A DNA stretch of 42,490 bases from an uncultured Bacteroides sp. (GTDB taxonomy: Bacteria; Bacteroidota; Bacteroidia; Bacteroidales; Bacteroidaceae). The notes beneath the pieces are model-generated. The model saw nothing but the letters and a program-made list of their open reading frames with translations, was not told the DNA's origin and ran no database searches. Shown in pieces: positions 35,283 to 42,490 of this stretch. The stretch is taken from the NCBI GenBank assembly GCA_958477465.1, contig CAUEFX010000034.1, positions 1 through 42,490 on the forward strand, in the 5' to 3' direction. The position numbers and the translations under genes are program-made. Each line of letters begins with the position of its first letter. Positions within the stretch are counted from its first letter, which is position 1.

Positions 35283-35813
35283 TTATACCTTTTGATGATA
35301 CTTGTTTTTCTCGATTTCATAAAATAGAGAAGGTGTTTTGCCTTCGTAAATGAAATTTGTAACATATTTGAGGCCTAATCTATTCATCATTTTTATGGAA
35401 CGGCTATTGGCAGAATGTGTATATGCTACAATCCGGTTGATCTTTGCAGTGTTAAAAGCATATATGATTATTGCTTGTGCCGCTTCGGTTGCATACCCGT
35501 TTCCCCATGCCGGATATTTCAAACGCCAGCCTATTTCGGCAGCTTGCCTGTCGTCTTCTACGGGAAGCAGATGTATCCAGCCCAGAAAGTCCGTCGGGTT
35601 CTCTTTTGCAAAAATAGACCAATAACCTAAGCCTGAAGGATAAGATTTCAAGATTCTTTCCTTCAGGAAAGTAATATGTCCGTATAAGCCGTTCCATTCT
35701 CCCGGTATATATTCTGTAACCTGTGGAGTGGTATCCATCTCCACGCAACTATTGAGGTCTGCAATTGTTCGAGGTTTGAGAGTCAGGCGCTCTGTTTCCA
35801 ATGTGGGAAGCAT
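35283..35813 (-). CDS. GNAT acetyltransferase (RimJ/RimL type)
   Basis: A 176-residue single-domain N-acetyltransferase. It opens with LETERLTLKPRT, the usual start of the Acetyltransf_3/RimL type; the acetyl-CoA binding region is YPAWGNGYATEAAQAII, and NRIVAYTHSANSRSIKMMNRLGLKYV is the typical closing motif. Substrates of this type are ribosomal protein N-termini or small molecules such as spermidine; here it is unknown. It starts 5 bases after the stop of the preceding gene at 35819, so the two are one transcription unit. Confidence 0.9.
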   Translation of the reverse strand: MLPTLETERLTLKPRTIADLNSCVEMDTTPQVTEYIPGEWNGLYGHITFLKERILKSYPSGLGYWSIFAKENPTDFLGWIHLLPVEDDRQAAEIGWRLKYPAWGNGYATEAAQAIIIYAFNTAKINRIVAYTHSANSRSIKMMNRLGLKYVTNFIYEGKTPSLFYEIEKNKYHQKV

Positions 35814-35818
35814 GATGC

Positions 35819-36676
35819 TTATAATCTTTTAATCATTTCAAACTGTTTTCCTGCCGGTTCTATATTTTTCGATTGTAGAAAAGCTGTAATCGAGTGGCAC
35901 TCTATGTCGGTATTGATGATCTTGAGAGAACTGTGTTTATTGCTTTCGAGCATCTTCTGAAAGAGCAGTGAGCCGATTCCTCTACGGCGATATTGTTTAT
36001 CAACGGCTATTTGAGTAACATCACCGGATGTGGGTTCGAAAACTCCATAGCCGATAAGATTGCCTTCAGAGAAAACGCCCAAACAAATGAAGTCTTCTAT
36101 GCTTCTATTTATCGCTTCCATACTGTTCTGCCAGGAAGGTTTGAAATCCCAAAAGCGAGGTATTGAATTGTACTCGTCGATTTTTATCGGTTTCAATGTA
36201 TAAGGGAAGTCAAGTGTTCTGGTACTTGGGTTGATCTGATTATTTTTCAGCTTGAAGTAATAAAACTCTCGCGTTACCTCGAAACCTAACTTCTGATAAA
36301 CAGAGAGTGCCCCTGTATTGTGCTGCAATACTTCTAACAGATATTCCTTTATTCCCAAAGCTTTTAAGTAGGGGATTGAATAGTTGAAAACCTGTGTAGC
36401 CAGCCCCTTTCCCTGATACTCTTTCAATGTGCCGGTTCCGGTATCGTAGGCGGTTGGCGTTCCGTAGAAATTCCCTGTTCCATTGCATGTAAACGAAACT
36501 GTTTCGTTCCCGTCAAATGCGCCAAAAGAGGCTTTAGGCTCAAAACCGCGCCGTTTTAGCATAGCAAGAAGTTCGGCTTTGTTTAGTTGTACTTCATAAT
36601 CGGCAAAAGCCAGTTCGAATGCCTCAAACAATTCATCAAAGCAAATGTTATTCAAAGATTTTATTTCCATAGTCAT
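35819..36676 (-). CDS. Tandem-GNAT acetyltransferase
   Basis: A 285-residue protein with two GNAT domains. The first (about 1-140) has LKEYQGKGLATQVFNYSIPYLK and ALSVYQKLGFEVTREF; the second (about 150-285) has DVTQIAVDKQYRRRGIGSLLFQKMLE, the RRxGxG/A acetyl-CoA pyrophosphate loop. The start is either the ATG at 36676 or the second ATG two codons later. It is followed directly by the RimL-type gene. The promoter at 36839-36870 and a 16-base direct repeat lie upstream. The substrate cannot be inferred. Confidence 0.88.
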   Translation of the reverse strand: MTMEIKSLNNICFDELFEAFELAFADYEVQLNKAELLAMLKRRGFEPKASFGAFDGNETVSFTCNGTGNFYGTPTAYDTGTGTLKEYQGKGLATQVFNYSIPYLKALGIKEYLLEVLQHNTGALSVYQKLGFEVTREFYYFKLKNNQINPSTRTLDFPYTLKPIKIDEYNSIPRFWDFKPSWQNSMEAINRSIEDFICLGVFSEGNLIGYGVFEPTSGDVTQIAVDKQYRRRGIGSLLFQKMLESNKHSSLKIINTDIECHSITAFLQSKNIEPAGKQFEMIKRL

Positions 36677-36706
36677 ACTGCTTTATTTGTTGTTATTCAA
36701 AAAAGA

Positions 36707-36744
36707 GAGAAACGGTATATGAAAAATAGAGAAACGGTATATGA
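36707..36744. repeat. 16-base direct repeat in the GNAT leader
   Basis: GAGAAACGGTATATGA occurs at 36707-36722 and 36729-36744, spaced by 22 bases (about two helical turns). It lies between the promoter and the GNAT start codon and could be a binding site for a dimeric regulator. Confidence 0.65.
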
Positions 36745-36838
36745 TCGTTCATTGCCCTATGCTATGTCGGGAGATTTCCTCTATGGGGTATAAAGCAGTG
36801 ATGCGCAAGGCAAAGATTCACATTAATTTGATAATGTA

Positions 36839-36870
36839 CAAACATAGTGATAATAACAATAGATATCAAA
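36839..36870 (-). promoter_or_regulatory. Promoter of the two GNAT genes
   Basis: On the minus strand TTTG (plus 36867-36870), a 20-base spacer and TATGTTTG (plus 36839-36846) match the Bacteroides consensus. The leader to 36676 is about 155 bases and includes the direct repeat. Confidence 0.6.
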
Positions 36871-37009
36871 TAAGAGTGGAGAAAAAACAGGGTAATATAC
36901 ACAACTTTCTTCTTTTTTTAAGTATTAGGATAATAAAATAGGTAAATAATACAAAGACAGGCTTTTTTACGTATATTTACTCCCTAATAACTAATATTAT
37001 GAATAACAT

Positions 37010-39433
37010 ATGCAGACTAACAATGAGCGGTATATTAAGATGGCTTCTCTTGCCCAAATAGGTTGGTGGGAAGCGGATTTTGCAGCAGGTCATTATTTAT
37101 GTTCGGATTTTCTTTGTGACCTCCTCGGTTTGGATGGAGATATTATCTCTTTTTCAGATTTTCAGAATCTGATACGTGAAGATTATCGCGAACAGATTAT
37201 TTTGGAGTTTCGTGCCAATGCAAATATCTACAGAAACTTTTATGAGCAGACATTTCCCATCCGCTCGCGTTATGGGGAAATCTGGTTGCACACCCGCCTG
37301 TCTCATCGTGAGAAAGGTACGGGAACCGATGGCGGTGACAAATCTTTCGGGGTGATTCAATGTGTAGAGGCCCCCAAGGAATCAGACCAAAGAGATACTT
37401 TACGAAAAGTGAACAATCTGCTTCGGCGACAGAATTTTATTTCCCAGTCTCTGCTTCGTTTTCTTCATGACGAAGAGATGGAGTCTTGCATTATAGATAT
37501 TCTGAATGATATTCTCAATACCTATTACGGTGAAGGTCGGGCCTATATTTTTGAGTATGACAAGGATTATACGCGTCAGAGTTGTATGTATGAAGTCGTT
37601 TCCGAAGGTGTCTTGTCGGAAAAAGATAATCAGCAGGGGCTCGCTGTCGGTTTGCCGGGATGGTGGAGCAGGCAGATACTGTCCGGTACGCCTATTTTGT
37701 TGAGTTCATTAAAGCAATTGCCGGCGGAAGCAAAAGAGGAATATAAATATTTCAAGAAAAAAGGCATCTTATCGATGATGGTTACTCCTTTGAGAGCGGG
37801 CGACCGTATCTGGGGGTATATGGGCATTGACTTGGTCGGTACTTATCATGAATGGAGCAATGAAGATTTTCAGTGGATTTCCTCATTGGCGAACATAATC
37901 AGTATCTGTATCGAATTGCGTAAAGCCAACCGTGCAATGGATCGTAGCGAGAAACTTTTTAGAAGTATCTTTGCCAATATCCCGGCCGGAGTAGAAATCT
38001 ATGATAAAAACGGCTATCTCACCGATTTGAATAATATGAATATGGAGATATTCGGTGTGACCGATAAGGAGAAGGTGCTTGGAATTAACTTTTTCGAGAA
38101 TCCGAATGTTCCACAAGAAATTCGTGATCGTGTGAAGAAGGAGGAGTTGGTAGATTTCCGTATCAATTATTCTTTTGATTTGACTGAAGGTTATTTTCAG
38201 TCGAACCTATCGAAGTCGATAGATATTTATACCAAAGTCCGTAAACTCTATGATAGCGAAGGCGACTTTAACGGCTACATTCTGATAAGTATAGATAATA
38301 CCGAACGCCTCAATGCCTTGAATCGTATCCAGGATTTCGAAAATTTCTTCCTGCTGATTTCTGATTATGCCAAGGTGGGCTATGCCAAACTGAACCTTAT
38401 CGACCGGAAAGGGTATGCCATTAAACAATGGTATAAGAATTTGGGAGAGGAGGAAAAAACTCCGTTGAGTGGAATTGTGGGTGTTTATAGGCATGTGCAT
38501 CCGGATGATCAGCAAAGTATTCTTGATTTTTTTGAAGAGGTGAGAAAAGGGAACAGACGTCATTTTCAGAAGGAGATACGGGTGTGCCGTCCGGGGATGG
38601 AAAGCTACAATAGTTGGGTGCGTACCAATATAGTAGTTACCACCTATGAACCTGAAAATAATGAGATAGAAATCATCGGCATTAATTACGATATTACGGA
38701 ACTGAAGGAAACGGAGGCTGAGTTGATTTTGGCACGTGACAAGGCGCAGATGATGGACCGCCTGAAAAGTGCTTTCCTCGCTAATATGAGCCACGAGATA
38801 CGTACTCCGCTGAATGCCATTGTCGGCTTTTCGGATTTGCTGATTGAATCGGATGATGTAGAAGAACGACGGGAATACATCAACATCGTACGTGAGAACA
38901 ATGACTTGCTGTTACAATTGATTTCGGACATTCTTGACATTTCGAAGATTGAAGCCGGGACATTTGAGTTTACGATCGGTGATGTCGATGTGAATCTGTT
39001 GTGTGAGGACATCGTACGTTCCATGCAGATGAAGGTGCGGCCGGGAGTGCAGTTACTGTTCGAACCTTATCTGCCGGTTTGCCATGTAGCCAGTGACCGC
39101 AACCGTTTGTATCAGGTGATATCCAATTTTGTCAATAATGCTATCAAATTCACTTCCGAAGGAAGTATCCGCGTGGGTTACGGACTGAAAGATGGAGTAC
39201 TTGAGATTTATGTACAGGATACCGGTATCGGTATTGAAAAAGAGCAATTATCCCGTATATTCGAACGTTTTGTCAAACTCAATTCGTTTGTACACGGTAC
39301 GGGATTGGGACTTTCTATCTGCCGGAGTATCATAGAACAATTGGGTGGACAGATAGGGCTTGATTCAGAACCGGGGCATGGGTCGCGTTTTTGGTTCACT
39401 TTGCCGGAAGAGATTAAAATGTGCTGGGGGTAA
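37010..39433 (+). CDS. Soluble multi-PAS/GAF sensor histidine kinase
   Basis: An 807-residue protein without signal peptide or membrane helix, so cytoplasmic. The order is PAS (about 10-120, ASLAQIGWWEADFAAG), GAF (about 140-300), PAS (about 310-435, FANIPAGVEIYDKNGYLTDLN), PAS (about 445-570), HisKA with phospho-acceptor H595 (NMSHEIRTPLNAIVGFSDLL) and HATPase_c (about 690-805) with N box NFVNNAIKF, DTGIGI and GTGLGLSICRS. There is no receiver domain and no response regulator gene beside it, so its partner is elsewhere. The signal sensed is unknown; GAF and PAS suggest a diffusible or redox cue. It is divergent from the GNAT pair. Confidence 0.92.
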   Translation: MQTNNERYIKMASLAQIGWWEADFAAGHYLCSDFLCDLLGLDGDIISFSDFQNLIREDYREQIILEFRANANIYRNFYEQTFPIRSRYGEIWLHTRLSHREKGTGTDGGDKSFGVIQCVEAPKESDQRDTLRKVNNLLRRQNFISQSLLRFLHDEEMESCIIDILNDILNTYYGEGRAYIFEYDKDYTRQSCMYEVVSEGVLSEKDNQQGLAVGLPGWWSRQILSGTPILLSSLKQLPAEAKEEYKYFKKKGILSMMVTPLRAGDRIWGYMGIDLVGTYHEWSNEDFQWISSLANIISICIELRKANRAMDRSEKLFRSIFANIPAGVEIYDKNGYLTDLNNMNMEIFGVTDKEKVLGINFFENPNVPQEIRDRVKKEELVDFRINYSFDLTEGYFQSNLSKSIDIYTKVRKLYDSEGDFNGYILISIDNTERLNALNRIQDFENFFLLISDYAKVGYAKLNLIDRKGYAIKQWYKNLGEEEKTPLSGIVGVYRHVHPDDQQSILDFFEEVRKGNRRHFQKEIRVCRPGMESYNSWVRTNIVVTTYEPENNEIEIIGINYDITELKETEAELILARDKAQMMDRLKSAFLANMSHEIRTPLNAIVGFSDLLIESDDVEERREYINIVRENNDLLLQLISDILDISKIEAGTFEFTIGDVDVNLLCEDIVRSMQMKVRPGVQLLFEPYLPVCHVASDRNRLYQVISNFVNNAIKFTSEGSIRVGYGLKDGVLEIYVQDTGIGIEKEQLSRIFERFVKLNSFVHGTGLGLSICRSIIEQLGGQIGLDSEPGHGSRFWFTLPEEIKMCWG

Positions 39434-39508
39434 TTCATCTGATTTTACGGGTGCCCCGTTTTCTGATTGCTTCCTGATTCTTTTTGCGGTTTTCCTGAAT
39501 AAAAGAAA

Positions 39509-39604
39509 GAGGGCGCGTCATAATGCCCGAATAGAAAGATTCACCCCTGCCACGAATATCTGTAGTAGGGGTGAATCTTAAAAAGAAGGAGTTTTGACAT
39601 CCTC
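39509..39604 (-). mobile_element. Small non-autonomous element (MITE-like), copy 2
   Basis: Read on the minus strand this matches 31863-31960 over its whole length, with a short deletion in the central loop and scattered substitutions. Ends are GAGGGCGCGTCATAATGCCC (39509-39528) and, inverted, GAGGATGTCAAAACTCC (39588-39604); the central hairpin is TTCACCCCTGCC...GGGGTGAA. It lies between the histidine kinase and the AAA ATPase gene, where it could terminate both convergent transcripts. It holds no gene. Confidence 0.75.
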
Positions 39605-39722
39605 TTTCTACTTTTCGGAACTTACCTTTGTCGATGCTTCATTCATATTGAGTTTTGGAAAACTTACAATAAGAGAGTTGAGAATAGAGACTGTTTCCAT
39701 TTTGCTGATCTTGCTTCTTGAT

Positions 39723-40991
39723 TTATTCCTGCAATAACCAGTCTATGATAGAGATAACTTGTATTGTATGTCCATCTTTCTCAATAGTTCTGGTGTCATT
39801 CATTGTTATTAAAGTAAGTTTCTCACATTTTAAGTCCGAAGACGCCCTGCACAATGCGGATGTTTCGCGATTATAAGTCTTTGTAGAGGAAATATCAACA
39901 GCGACTTGGATCAGTTCTCTTACATTGTTCCCCTCGCATATCACAAAATCAATTTCATATTGCTCTCGGTAATAGAAAATATCGTAAAATAGGGGTTTGT
40001 TTCTTCTTAATAGTTCGACATAGGTGATATTCTCTAATTTCCAACCTAAGTTTTGCCCATTCATGGCATCATCCCTTTCAGTAATGAAAGCTGTATCAAC
40101 TATATACCCTTTCTCATTTCGTATACGTTCTTTGCTTTTAAATGAAAATTTGTGAATGCTTAATAAGAGATATGTTCTTTTTAAATAGGATACATAGTTC
40201 TCTGCTGTATGTAAAGAACCAAAGCCGAAGCGTTCTGCAAGGTTGGCATATATAATTTCCTGACCAAAATTATCTATCAGGTGATTGGCAAGCATACGTA
40301 ACGACTCTATATATCTGACTTTAAACCGTTGCTGTATATCTTTACGTATAATAGAGTCAAATAACCCCTGAATATACCCACGACTGTTTTTTACTTCAAA
40401 CAATTCAGGAAATCCACCCTTTTTGAAGTACTCCTCGAATGCAACTTTCTTGAAAGCTACTCCTTTGGTTGAAATATCTTTAGTTTCAACTTTCCGATAT
40501 TGGCAAAGTTCCATGAAAGAAAAAGGATAAAGTTCTATTTGATTATATCGTCCGGTAAGATGTGTGCTTAACTCACTACTTAGAAGTTTAGCATTTGAAC
40601 CGGTTATGATAAGATGAATCTTTTGCCGAAGTAGTCTATTTACAAAGAGAAACCATTCTGTGATATTTTGTATTTCATCAAGAAATAAATATTGAAAATC
40701 ACCATATACCATATATATGGCTTCCAAAAGAGAGTTTAGGTCTTTGGATTCTAATTTATATAATCGTTCATCATCGAAATTTACATAAGCATAGGGTACC
40801 TCCTTTTCTTTTAAAACCTTATGGCAAATTGTAGATTTGCCACTTCGTCGCACTCCAATGACGATTTGTGCCAGAGGACTATCTATGTCAAATAGGCTTT
40901 CTTCTTTCCGGGAACATAAGGTTTCGGGGTTGATCAACTTCAATTCCTCTTTTTGGTCAGCTACAATCTGTGCATATTCGTTGATATTCAT
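39723..40991 (-). CDS. AAA ATPase with DUF4143 domain
   Basis: A 422-residue protein of the AAA_14/DUF4143 type. Walker A is GVRRSGKST (46-54), Walker B YLFLDEIQN (D105, E106), and sensor 1 is LIITGSNAKLL. The C-terminal part (from about 200) is the DUF4143 domain with a winged-helix-like segment (LAERFGFGSLHTAENYVSYLKRTYLL) and a restriction-nuclease-like core (YYREQYEIDFVICEGNNVRELIQVAVDIS), where the D and E/Q positions resemble a PD-(D/E)XK fold. The biological role of the family is unknown; copies are often scattered in Bacteroidetes and archaeal genomes. It stands alone; the direct repeats at 41040-41084 precede it. Confidence 0.88.
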   Translation of the reverse strand: MNINEYAQIVADQKEELKLINPETLCSRKEESLFDIDSPLAQIVIGVRRSGKSTICHKVLKEKEVPYAYVNFDDERLYKLESKDLNSLLEAIYMVYGDFQYLFLDEIQNITEWFLFVNRLLRQKIHLIITGSNAKLLSSELSTHLTGRYNQIELYPFSFMELCQYRKVETKDISTKGVAFKKVAFEEYFKKGGFPELFEVKNSRGYIQGLFDSIIRKDIQQRFKVRYIESLRMLANHLIDNFGQEIIYANLAERFGFGSLHTAENYVSYLKRTYLLLSIHKFSFKSKERIRNEKGYIVDTAFITERDDAMNGQNLGWKLENITYVELLRRNKPLFYDIFYYREQYEIDFVICEGNNVRELIQVAVDISSTKTYNRETSALCRASSDLKCEKLTLITMNDTRTIEKDGHTIQVISIIDWLLQE

Positions 40992-41016
40992 GATGGTATA
41001 TTTTAGATGTCACCTA

Positions 41017-41024
41017 CAAAGATA
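41017..41024 (-). promoter_or_regulatory. -7 box of the AAA/DUF4143 gene
   Basis: Minus-strand TATCTTTG (plus CAAAGATA) matches TAnnTTTG 26 bases before the start at 40991. No TTTG is seen at the standard spacing; the nearest CAAA (41039) is only 14 bases away and lies in the direct repeat. Confidence 0.45.
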
Positions 41025-41039
41025 GTTTTTTTAGCGTCC

Positions 41040-41084
41040 AAACTGCACTATTTGTACATTATTTCATTTGTAAACTGCACTATT
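41040..41084. repeat. 13-base direct repeat upstream of the AAA gene
   Basis: AAACTGCACTATT occurs at 41040-41052 and 41072-41084, 32 bases apart (about three helical turns), overlapping or just upstream of the promoter. The arrangement fits an operator for a regulator, possibly the gene's own winged-helix product (inference). Confidence 0.6.
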
Positions 41085-41138
41085 ATAGTTAATATATGTT
41101 TTTTTATCCCGGGGAAAGTGACAGGTTGTTGATAAAAA

Positions 41139-41166
41139 AAAGAGCACTCATAAATGAATGCTCTTT
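41139..41166 (-). terminator. Minus-strand terminator
   Basis: Arms 41139-41151 and 41154-41166 pair over 13 bases on the minus strand (one G-U pair) with a short loop, followed on that strand by a run of T. It lies just after the tRNA-3'-end-like segment and would end leftward transcripts from the promoter at 41336-41367. Confidence 0.75.
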
Positions 41167-41177
41167 CCTTTTGTAAG

Positions 41178-41196
41178 TGGTGATCCGCCTGGGATT
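41178..41196 (-). other. tRNA 3'-end-like segment, possible attachment site
   Basis: Read on the minus strand, AATCCCAGGCGGATCACCA looks like the T-loop/T-stem 3' half, an acceptor strand GCGGATC, a discriminator A and an encoded CCA (or the end thereof). The matching 5' strand GATCCGC and the rest of a tRNA are absent. A tRNA-like terminator follows directly at 41139-41166. This is what remains at one junction after an element integrates into a tRNA 3' end. I recall tRNA-Lys of Bacteroides ending similarly, from memory and unverified. Confidence 0.4.
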
Positions 41197-41335
41197 TTCA
41201 CTTTATGGCTGTATGTGTTTGAAACACAAATGCTTTCTAAACTACTAAAATCGTACCGTAACGATTTAGTAACGATTTCCAAAATGTTGATTTGTCTGCT
41301 TATGACACCGTTGTGTCTGCTTAACTTTCCGGGTT

Positions 41336-41367
41336 CAAAACTACAACTTTCCTTTTAATCTACCAAA
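41336..41367 (-). promoter_or_regulatory. Promoter without a gene, leftward
   Basis: Minus-strand TTTG (plus 41364-41367), 20 bases, TAGTTTTG (plus 41336-41343): a full Bacteroides consensus. The transcript would start near 41329 and reach the terminator at 41139 after about 190 bases with no convincing reading frame. The stretch 41200-41330 has direct repeats TAAGCAGACA (twice) and ATCGTTAC (twice). Confidence 0.5.
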
Positions 41368-41402
41368 CTATTTGAGTATTAAATAGATAAAAATATTTTT
41401 CC

Positions 41403-41450
41403 GGTGCAAGGTGCGAGCCTATATATAAGTATAGGCTTGCACCTTGCACC
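41403..41450 (-). terminator. Long hairpin after the DUF5677-like gene
   Basis: A 21-base stem (41403-41423 with 41430-41450, one G-U pair) around a 6-base loop; each arm holds GGTGCAA-type heptamers in tandem. It lies 18 bases after the stop at 41469 and is followed on the minus strand by GGAAAAATATTTTT. It probably works as a terminator, though the missing direct T-run makes an inverted-repeat element also possible. Confidence 0.6.
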
Positions 41451-41468
41451 AGACTATGAAAGCAGGGA

Positions 41469-42380
41469 TCATTCATATAAATACTTCTCTCCTTGATATT
41501 CGATAAATATTTGCTTAGCAATAATATTTAGAACTCTTTTAATATCATAAAAAGTGGGTAGCAAATTCTCCAGAAGAGTTATCTCTAATTCTTCTTTAAT
41601 CCATTGGATATAGGCAATTGCAGCATCAATAGGAATCATGACGAAGGGAATTATATATCTGTAATGGGATGAATTATAATCTTTATTTGCGCACATCACA
41701 CCTTCTTCATCATTTGCTATTAAATGTAATTGACTAATTTCTCCCCAATCAGAATGTATCGGATCAGAAGCCATACCATAGACAGAGGAATATAGTTCTT
41801 CATTATCCAATTCTTGTTGTAACTGTTTAAATGATTTTCCGTCAAGTTTCCATTTCTTATTATTTTCCAAATCTTCGATGGTAAAGCCATCTGCCTTTAA
41901 TAACTCTAAAAACTTTGTATTCCTAACGTGAAAGTATCCGTGATCTTCTATACAGGTTTCTGGGTATGTTTTGTAAAATTCATATCTGTTTTTATAGGAT
42001 ATTAAGCGGTATTGTCTTTGTACTGTTTTTCCATGTTTCATTAAATAGAGGAATTTAATGTATGCTTCATAGATGATTCTTTGATGTATGATACATATTT
42101 CAAATTTATTATTTTTATATGCGGTAAGACCATCTTGATAACATTTAAATATTTTTGTAAACAAACCTATAACGGTTGCTCTATCTCGATCAACACAGAT
42201 ATATTCGTTTTCATAAGGATCAATACATTTATCTATAAGTGTTGTAATTGAATCGCATATTGGTATTATAAGTTTATTGTTATCTTCTAATAACGGCATA
42301 ATATCCTCTATTGTCTCTAAATCTTTGTAAGGCGTCCACATATTTTCTTTAATTAATTTATAGTCATACGGTAATTCCAA
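41469..42380 (-). CDS. DUF5677-like hypothetical protein
   Basis: A 303-residue, cytoplasmic, mostly helical protein. The pattern CIIHQRIIYEAYIKFLYLM (an R-x-x-x-E helix) and the later YGMASDPIHSDWGEISQ, with a conserved-looking S and H, resemble DUF5677-type proteins, whose function is unknown. This is from memory and moderate at best. The coding sequence is distinctly AT-rich compared with thrC or the SusC operon, which fits acquisition by transfer. It lies on the island side of the tRNA-3'-end-like segment. Nothing else can be seen from 42381 to the window end except a short direct repeat CAAGTTGG. Confidence 0.5.
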   Translation of the reverse strand: MELPYDYKLIKENMWTPYKDLETIEDIMPLLEDNNKLIIPICDSITTLIDKCIDPYENEYICVDRDRATVIGLFTKIFKCYQDGLTAYKNNKFEICIIHQRIIYEAYIKFLYLMKHGKTVQRQYRLISYKNRYEFYKTYPETCIEDHGYFHVRNTKFLELLKADGFTIEDLENNKKWKLDGKSFKQLQQELDNEELYSSVYGMASDPIHSDWGEISQLHLIANDEEGVMCANKDYNSSHYRYIIPFVMIPIDAAIAYIQWIKEELEITLLENLLPTFYDIKRVLNIIAKQIFIEYQGEKYLYE

Positions 42381-42490
42381 AATGCGAAGATATTGAAAAG
42401 ATGGTTATTAGGTTAAATTTATTAGGTATTTCTTGAAAAGTTATGCCAAGTTGGTAACAAGTTGGCAAATGCTCCGGCACTATTGGATGA

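Noticed and set aside
41176..41260. Complete tRNA gene
   Set aside because: Only the 3' end (T-loop to CCA) fits; no anticodon arm, D arm or complementary 5' acceptor strand is present within tRNA length.
39723..42380. Toxin-antitoxin or phage-defence pair made of the AAA/DUF4143 and DUF5677-like genes
   Set aside because: They are separated by nearly 480 bases with two terminators and a probable island boundary, so they do not form a unit.

Overview
The window reads as chromosomal DNA of a gut Bacteroides (Bacteroidota). The support is direct: SusC/SusD outer-membrane pairs, BACON-type lipoproteins, GH92 and GH84 glycosidases, and several promoters of the Bacteroides type (TTTG, 19-21 bases, TAnnTTTG). 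The gene content resembles the B. fragilis / B. thetaiotaomicron group, but I cannot fix the species by eye.

Layout. 1-1850: end of a threonine-biosynthesis operon (phosphoglycerate mutase apgM, then thrC). 1851-2834: nearly 1 kb without a gene, holding a terminator and a cluster of strong inverted repeats. 2835-4834: a DUF6624 exported protein and a convergent exported alpha/beta hydrolase. 5052-6898: an IS1182-family insertion sequence. 6959-11009: leftward pair of a TIM-barrel-like exported protein and a GH92 alpha-mannosidase lipoprotein, with an IS982-family element (11057-12182) inserted just upstream. 12423-14354: leftward lipoprotein of FN3-like repeats, divergent from the next operon. 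14844-30257: a nine-gene rightward operon: SusC (frameshifted), SusD, DUF4984-like lipoprotein, DUF5003-like lipoprotein, two leucine-rich-repeat lipoproteins (DUF4458-LRR and BACON-LRR), an S8 subtilisin lipoprotein with a C-terminal Ig-like domain, a DUF1573 protein and a lipocalin-like lipoprotein. It ends in a clear terminator followed by a six-unit AT-rich palindrome array. 30816-31718: MscS channel. 32052-36676: small acidic protein, GH84 beta-N-acetylglucosaminidase and two GNAT acetyltransferases, all leftward. 37010-39433: multi-PAS/GAF soluble histidine kinase. 39723-40991: AAA/DUF4143 ATPase. 41178 onward: what looks like the 3' end of a tRNA and its terminator, next to AT-rich DNA carrying a DUF5677-like gene, which fits the edge of an integrated island.

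The main system of interest is the 15-kb operon. A SusCD importer pair sits with surface lipoproteins for binding (LRR, BACON) and a surface subtilase, and with no glycoside hydrolase, polysaccharide lyase or regulator. This suggests a protein- or peptide-harvesting locus rather than a glycan one (inference). Its SusC is broken near the C-terminus by a 4-base tandem duplication (GTGG twice, 17517-17524), which may be a mutation, a phase-variation state or an assembly error. Two copies of a small dispersed element (31863-31960 and 39509-39604, opposite orientations) have ends resembling those of the IS1182-type element and are probably non-autonomous derivatives of that family.
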